Below are positions 39,576 through 41,997 of a DNA stretch of 41,997 nucleotides, one piece after another. Source of the stretch: Acinetobacter lactucae (lineage in GTDB: Bacteria; Pseudomonadota; Gammaproteobacteria; Pseudomonadales; Moraxellaceae); contig NZ_JABVBF010000007.1 in the NCBI RefSeq assembly GCF_013344765.1, positions 1 to 41,997 on the forward strand, in the 5' to 3' direction. The stretch's first letter is position 1, and every line of letters starts with the position of its first letter. The notes below the pieces were generated by a model, which worked only from the letters and a program-made list of their open reading frames with translations, was not told where the DNA came from and made no database searches. Both the position numbers and the translations under genes were made by a program.

Positions 39576-41864
39576 TTAGTACTTAAAGTTAATCGCTAAG
39601 ACAGCATTACGACCATTGCCTTCAAATGCGTAGTGAGCTGCATGTGCACTAGTGAAATAACGCTTATCAGAAATATTATTAATATTAAGCTGCAAATTCA
39701 CATTCTTGTTCACGTCGTATTTAGCCATAGCATTGTAAATGGTATAAGTTGGCAAATATTTAGGTGCGGTTGTGTTTACAAAGACTTGATCACGATATTC
39801 AACACCAGCGCCTAAAGTTAATTGAGGTATTACTCTGTACGTAGACCAAAGTGTAGCGCTGTTTTTCGCTACAAATGGTAATGGCTTACCTTCTTGAGCA
39901 ACCGCATTGTATGCAGCTTCTGTGATTTCGCTATCTAAATAGCTATAGCCTGTAGAAACATCCCATTTGTCAGTAATTTTACCGTTCAAGCTAATTTCAA
40001 ATCCGTCAACTTTACTTTTACCAGCATTGGCAGTGGTGTTCGGGTCGATTTGGATACGAGTATTTTGCTTTTCAGTACGGAAAATAGCTGCTGTTAAGTT
40101 CGCACGATTATTAAATAAATCCCATTTTGTACCTAACTCGAAAGTACGAGCTTCTTCTGGCTTAAGGGCATTTGCACTCGCACTTGCACTACCAGAGTCA
40201 CTAATAGAATCTGAACCAGTATCGCCTTCAGCGAGCACCCCTACAGGGTTTGCTGACGTAGCATAGCTTAAATAAATACTACCATCTTCGGTTGGTTTAA
40301 AAACTAAGCCAGCTTGATAAGAGAAATAATCTGTATCGCTTTCTAGTTTATCACCAGTTTTATGAGGGGTACGTCCACCTACATCCTTATTATATTTTTT
40401 CTCAGTTTCGAATTTATCCCAACGAACACCTAGGTTAAGTAACCATTGTGGATTAAATTCAATACTATCTAAAGCATAGACTCCTACATTATGACTACGA
40501 GTAGTCGATTGCGCTTTAATTGCTCCACGTGTGTCATAGAAGGCGCCATTTCCTGGATTATTTAAACTAGTACACCAACCATTTGAAGCAGCAGCATCTG
40601 AAGTACAATTTTTAATATTGCTATCTAAAATAGTCGATGTAGTTTCACCCGCAGCATTAGTAAATGTATATACGCCTTGGTCAGTTTCTTGGAAGCTCCA
40701 CTCAGTACCAACATTAAAAGAATGTTTTAAGTTACCTGTGTTGAATTTACCTCTTAAAGAAAGTTGGTCGCTATAAGCATCGCTATCCAAAATGCGACTT
40801 AAAGCGCGGCGAGCAATTGTGCCTCTGTAAATGTTACCCTTAGAGTCATCAGCATTCGTATAAACATAATCAGATTTAGACTTGTTGTAAGTGGCTACAT
40901 TTGACAAGGTAAGATTTTCATTAAAGTCATGTTCTAACTTAAATGTACCAATATGGTTTTCACGTTTATCGAAATCACGTGCTTTCCAGCCATAGTAGGT
41001 TCCAGCTTTGACATCAACAGGTTTACCATCACCAGGTGTTACTGTCACTCCTGGAGGAGGAGTTGTTGGATTTGCATTGTTAAATGGAATACCTGCATCT
41101 GGTTCATCATTACTACGTAAATAGTAGTAGCTAAGAGTCCCACGAGTTGCTGTATCTAGGCCAAATGCAAGACTTGATGCAATACCAGCACGAGCATATT
41201 CAGCACCGTTACTCTGACCAGCTTTTTCGTTTTCATGACCCATAATGACCACACGGCCAGCAATACCGTTACCAAAGTCTTTATTGGCATCAAGTTGGAT
41301 ATGACGATAGTTGTCAGTACCACCTTGAACGCTACCTTGGTAAACGTCACCTTCATGAGCAACTTTAGGGATTAAGTTAATACTCCCACCAACACTACCA
41401 CCGCCACCAAGAGCAGAAGAAGAGCCTTTAATAACTTCAACTTGTTCAATGGCAAACATATCGCGGTTTTGAGACGTTGTATTACGTACACCATCCACAT
41501 AAATAGAAGATTGGCCGCTATAGCCACGAATGTAAGGCATATCTGTAAACGGTGTACCGCCTTCACCTGCACCTAAAGTAATGCCTGGTTCATAACGTAA
41601 AGCTTCGAGTAGAGTATTAGAGTTTGTATCTTTAATTAATTTTTGAGAAAGAATAGAGACTGATTTTGGCGTATCTTTGAGAGGAGCCACGAATTTAGAA
41701 TTTGCAGACTGATCTACTTTTAAAGATTCTTCTTGAGTCGCTTTAGTATGAATTGTTGGTAATTGTGAAACTGCTTCTTGCGCCATGGCTGTTGTTGCAA
41801 TCATTGATAGCGATGAAGCTATTGCAGAAGAAACAATTTTTTTACGTGTTCTAATCAAAGACAT
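39576..41864 (-). CDS. piuA: TonB-dependent catecholate siderophore receptor, PiuA/Fiu type
   Basis: A 762-aa outer-membrane receptor that imports ferric catecholates with energy from TonB. A signal peptide covers about residues 1-28 (cleavage after AMA-Q). The plug domain follows: a TonB-box-like stretch near SQLPTIHTKA, then KDTPKSVSILSQKLI, EPGITLGAGEGGTPFTDMPY, RGYSGQSSIYVDGVRN and the VEVIKGSSSALGGGGSVGGS core. The rest is a 22-strand barrel ending in a terminal aromatic residue (NAVLAINFKY). An extracellular loop carries a cysteine pair (NCTSDAAASNGWCTSLNNPG region). It resembles PiuA, the receptor used by catechol-siderophore antibiotics in Acinetobacter. piuC lies downstream, and a Fur-box candidate is upstream. 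Confidence 0.88.
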   Translation of the reverse strand: MSLIRTRKKIVSSAIASSLSMIATTAMAQEAVSQLPTIHTKATQEESLKVDQSANSKFVAPLKDTPKSVSILSQKLIKDTNSNTLLEALRYEPGITLGAGEGGTPFTDMPYIRGYSGQSSIYVDGVRNTTSQNRDMFAIEQVEVIKGSSSALGGGGSVGGSINLIPKVAHEGDVYQGSVQGGTDNYRHIQLDANKDFGNGIAGRVVIMGHENEKAGQSNGAEYARAGIASSLAFGLDTATRGTLSYYYLRSNDEPDAGIPFNNANPTTPPPGVTVTPGDGKPVDVKAGTYYGWKARDFDKRENHIGTFKLEHDFNENLTLSNVATYNKSKSDYVYTNADDSKGNIYRGTIARRALSRILDSDAYSDQLSLRGKFNTGNLKHSFNVGTEWSFQETDQGVYTFTNAAGETTSTILDSNIKNCTSDAAASNGWCTSLNNPGNGAFYDTRGAIKAQSTTRSHNVGVYALDSIEFNPQWLLNLGVRWDKFETEKKYNKDVGGRTPHKTGDKLESDTDYFSYQAGLVFKPTEDGSIYLSYATSANPVGVLAEGDTGSDSISDSGSASASANALKPEEARTFELGTKWDLFNNRANLTAAIFRTEKQNTRIQIDPNTTANAGKSKVDGFEISLNGKITDKWDVSTGYSYLDSEITEAAYNAVAQEGKPLPFVAKNSATLWSTYRVIPQLTLGAGVEYRDQVFVNTTAPKYLPTYTIYNAMAKYDVNKNVNLQLNINNISDKRYFTSAHAAHYAFEGNGRNAVLAINFKY

Positions 41865-41897
41865 AACTTCAGAACTCTAAAACTAAAAGGTTATGCG

Positions 41898-41916
41898 AAT
41901 AATAATAATTCTTATT
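41898..41916 (-). promoter_or_regulatory. Fur-box candidate upstream of piuA
   Basis: The 19 bases AATAATAATAATTCTTATT match the Fur consensus at 14 positions, in the arrangement of two direct ATAAT units and one inverted. It lies about 34 bases before the piuA ATG. On the minus strand TATAAAT lies directly upstream of it and may be the -10, so Fur would bind over the transcription start. Confidence 0.6.
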
Positions 41917-41977
41917 TATATGTACAGTTTGTGTTAATTGGATTTGCCAATTGAATTATGAAGACAAAGTGAATGAT

Positions 41978-41997
41978 CTGTCTCTTATACACATTCT
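41978..41997. other. Tn5 mosaic-end-like sequence at the window edge
   Basis: CTGTCTCTTATACACAT (41978-41994) is identical to 17 of the 19 bases of the Tn5 mosaic end used in tagmentation libraries, and the last three bases TCT differ from its CT by one extra T. It may be untrimmed adapter, or the terminal inverted repeat of an IS50-like element at which the assembly stops. Confidence 0.65.

Noticed and set aside
40180-40260. Low-complexity Ser/Ala/Asp run in the siderophore receptor as a possible tandem repeat or phase-variable tract
   Set aside because: The underlying codons vary and there is no homopolymer or perfect short tandem repeat; it fits an extracellular loop.
39967-40266. 99-codon plus-strand frame inside piuA
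   Set aside because: Antisense shadow of the barrel-coding region; composition follows the opposite strand.

Overview
The window reads as a chromosomal segment of an Acinetobacter species, probably of the A. baumannii-calcoaceticus complex. This is judged from the AT-rich base composition, the protein sequences I recognise (MetX with a GTG start, LeuA, PurU, the PiuA/PiuC iron pair, coniferyl aldehyde dehydrogenase) and the short intergenic spacing. It is core genome: I see no prophage, integron, CRISPR array, tRNA or rRNA. The only trace of a mobile or artificial sequence is a transposon-end-like stretch at the extreme right edge.

Layout. 1-3.8 kb: ABC-F ATPase uup (minus) divergent from slyX, then a zinc-independent quinone-reductase-like dehydrogenase divergent from its likely HxlR-type regulator. 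3.9-12.4 kb (plus): a small membrane protein, topA, an inner-membrane-anchored protein with a metzincin-like zinc motif, an HdeD-like membrane protein, a UvrD/Rep-type helicase, a single-RRM protein paired with an ASCH protein, and two small conserved proteins. 12.4-17 kb: a YbaL/Kef-type antiporter, rpmB-rpmG, an aldehyde dehydrogenase and its divergent TetR regulator. 17.1-20.2 kb (plus): purU and the Fur-controlled tonB-exbB-exbD operon. 20.3-25.2 kb (minus): msrA, thyA-folA-DUF4105, two tandem paralogous membrane proteins and lgt. 25.3-26.1 kb: an NRDE-family protein.

26.1-32.1 kb is the most interesting part. Two PhoX/DUF839 phosphatases, each with a twin-arginine signal followed by a lipobox, lie directly downstream of tatABC. 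All three transcription units carry arrays of 11-bp-spaced Pho-box half-sites in front of their starts, and the site at tatA is close to canonical. I infer a phosphate-starvation module in which PhoB would induce both the exported phosphatases and the translocon that exports them; Lgt, which would lipidate them, is encoded nearby.

32.3-38.5 kb: an AEC permease, a multi-stem palindromic intergenic element, rdgB, metX-metW-sel1, and leuA. Upstream of leuA is a 27-codon leucine-rich reading frame that looks like an attenuation leader peptide. 38.8-41.9 kb: the catecholate-siderophore receptor piuA and the dioxygenase piuC, with a Fur-box candidate, which connects functionally to TonB-ExbB-ExbD. 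The last 20 bases match the Tn5 mosaic end over 17 bases: either library adapter or the end of an insertion sequence.

Start codons were moved from the longest reading frame where a Shine-Dalgarno sequence, promoter, terminator or family alignment argued for it (qor, helicase, 11480, 12096, purU, 23914, metX, piuC).
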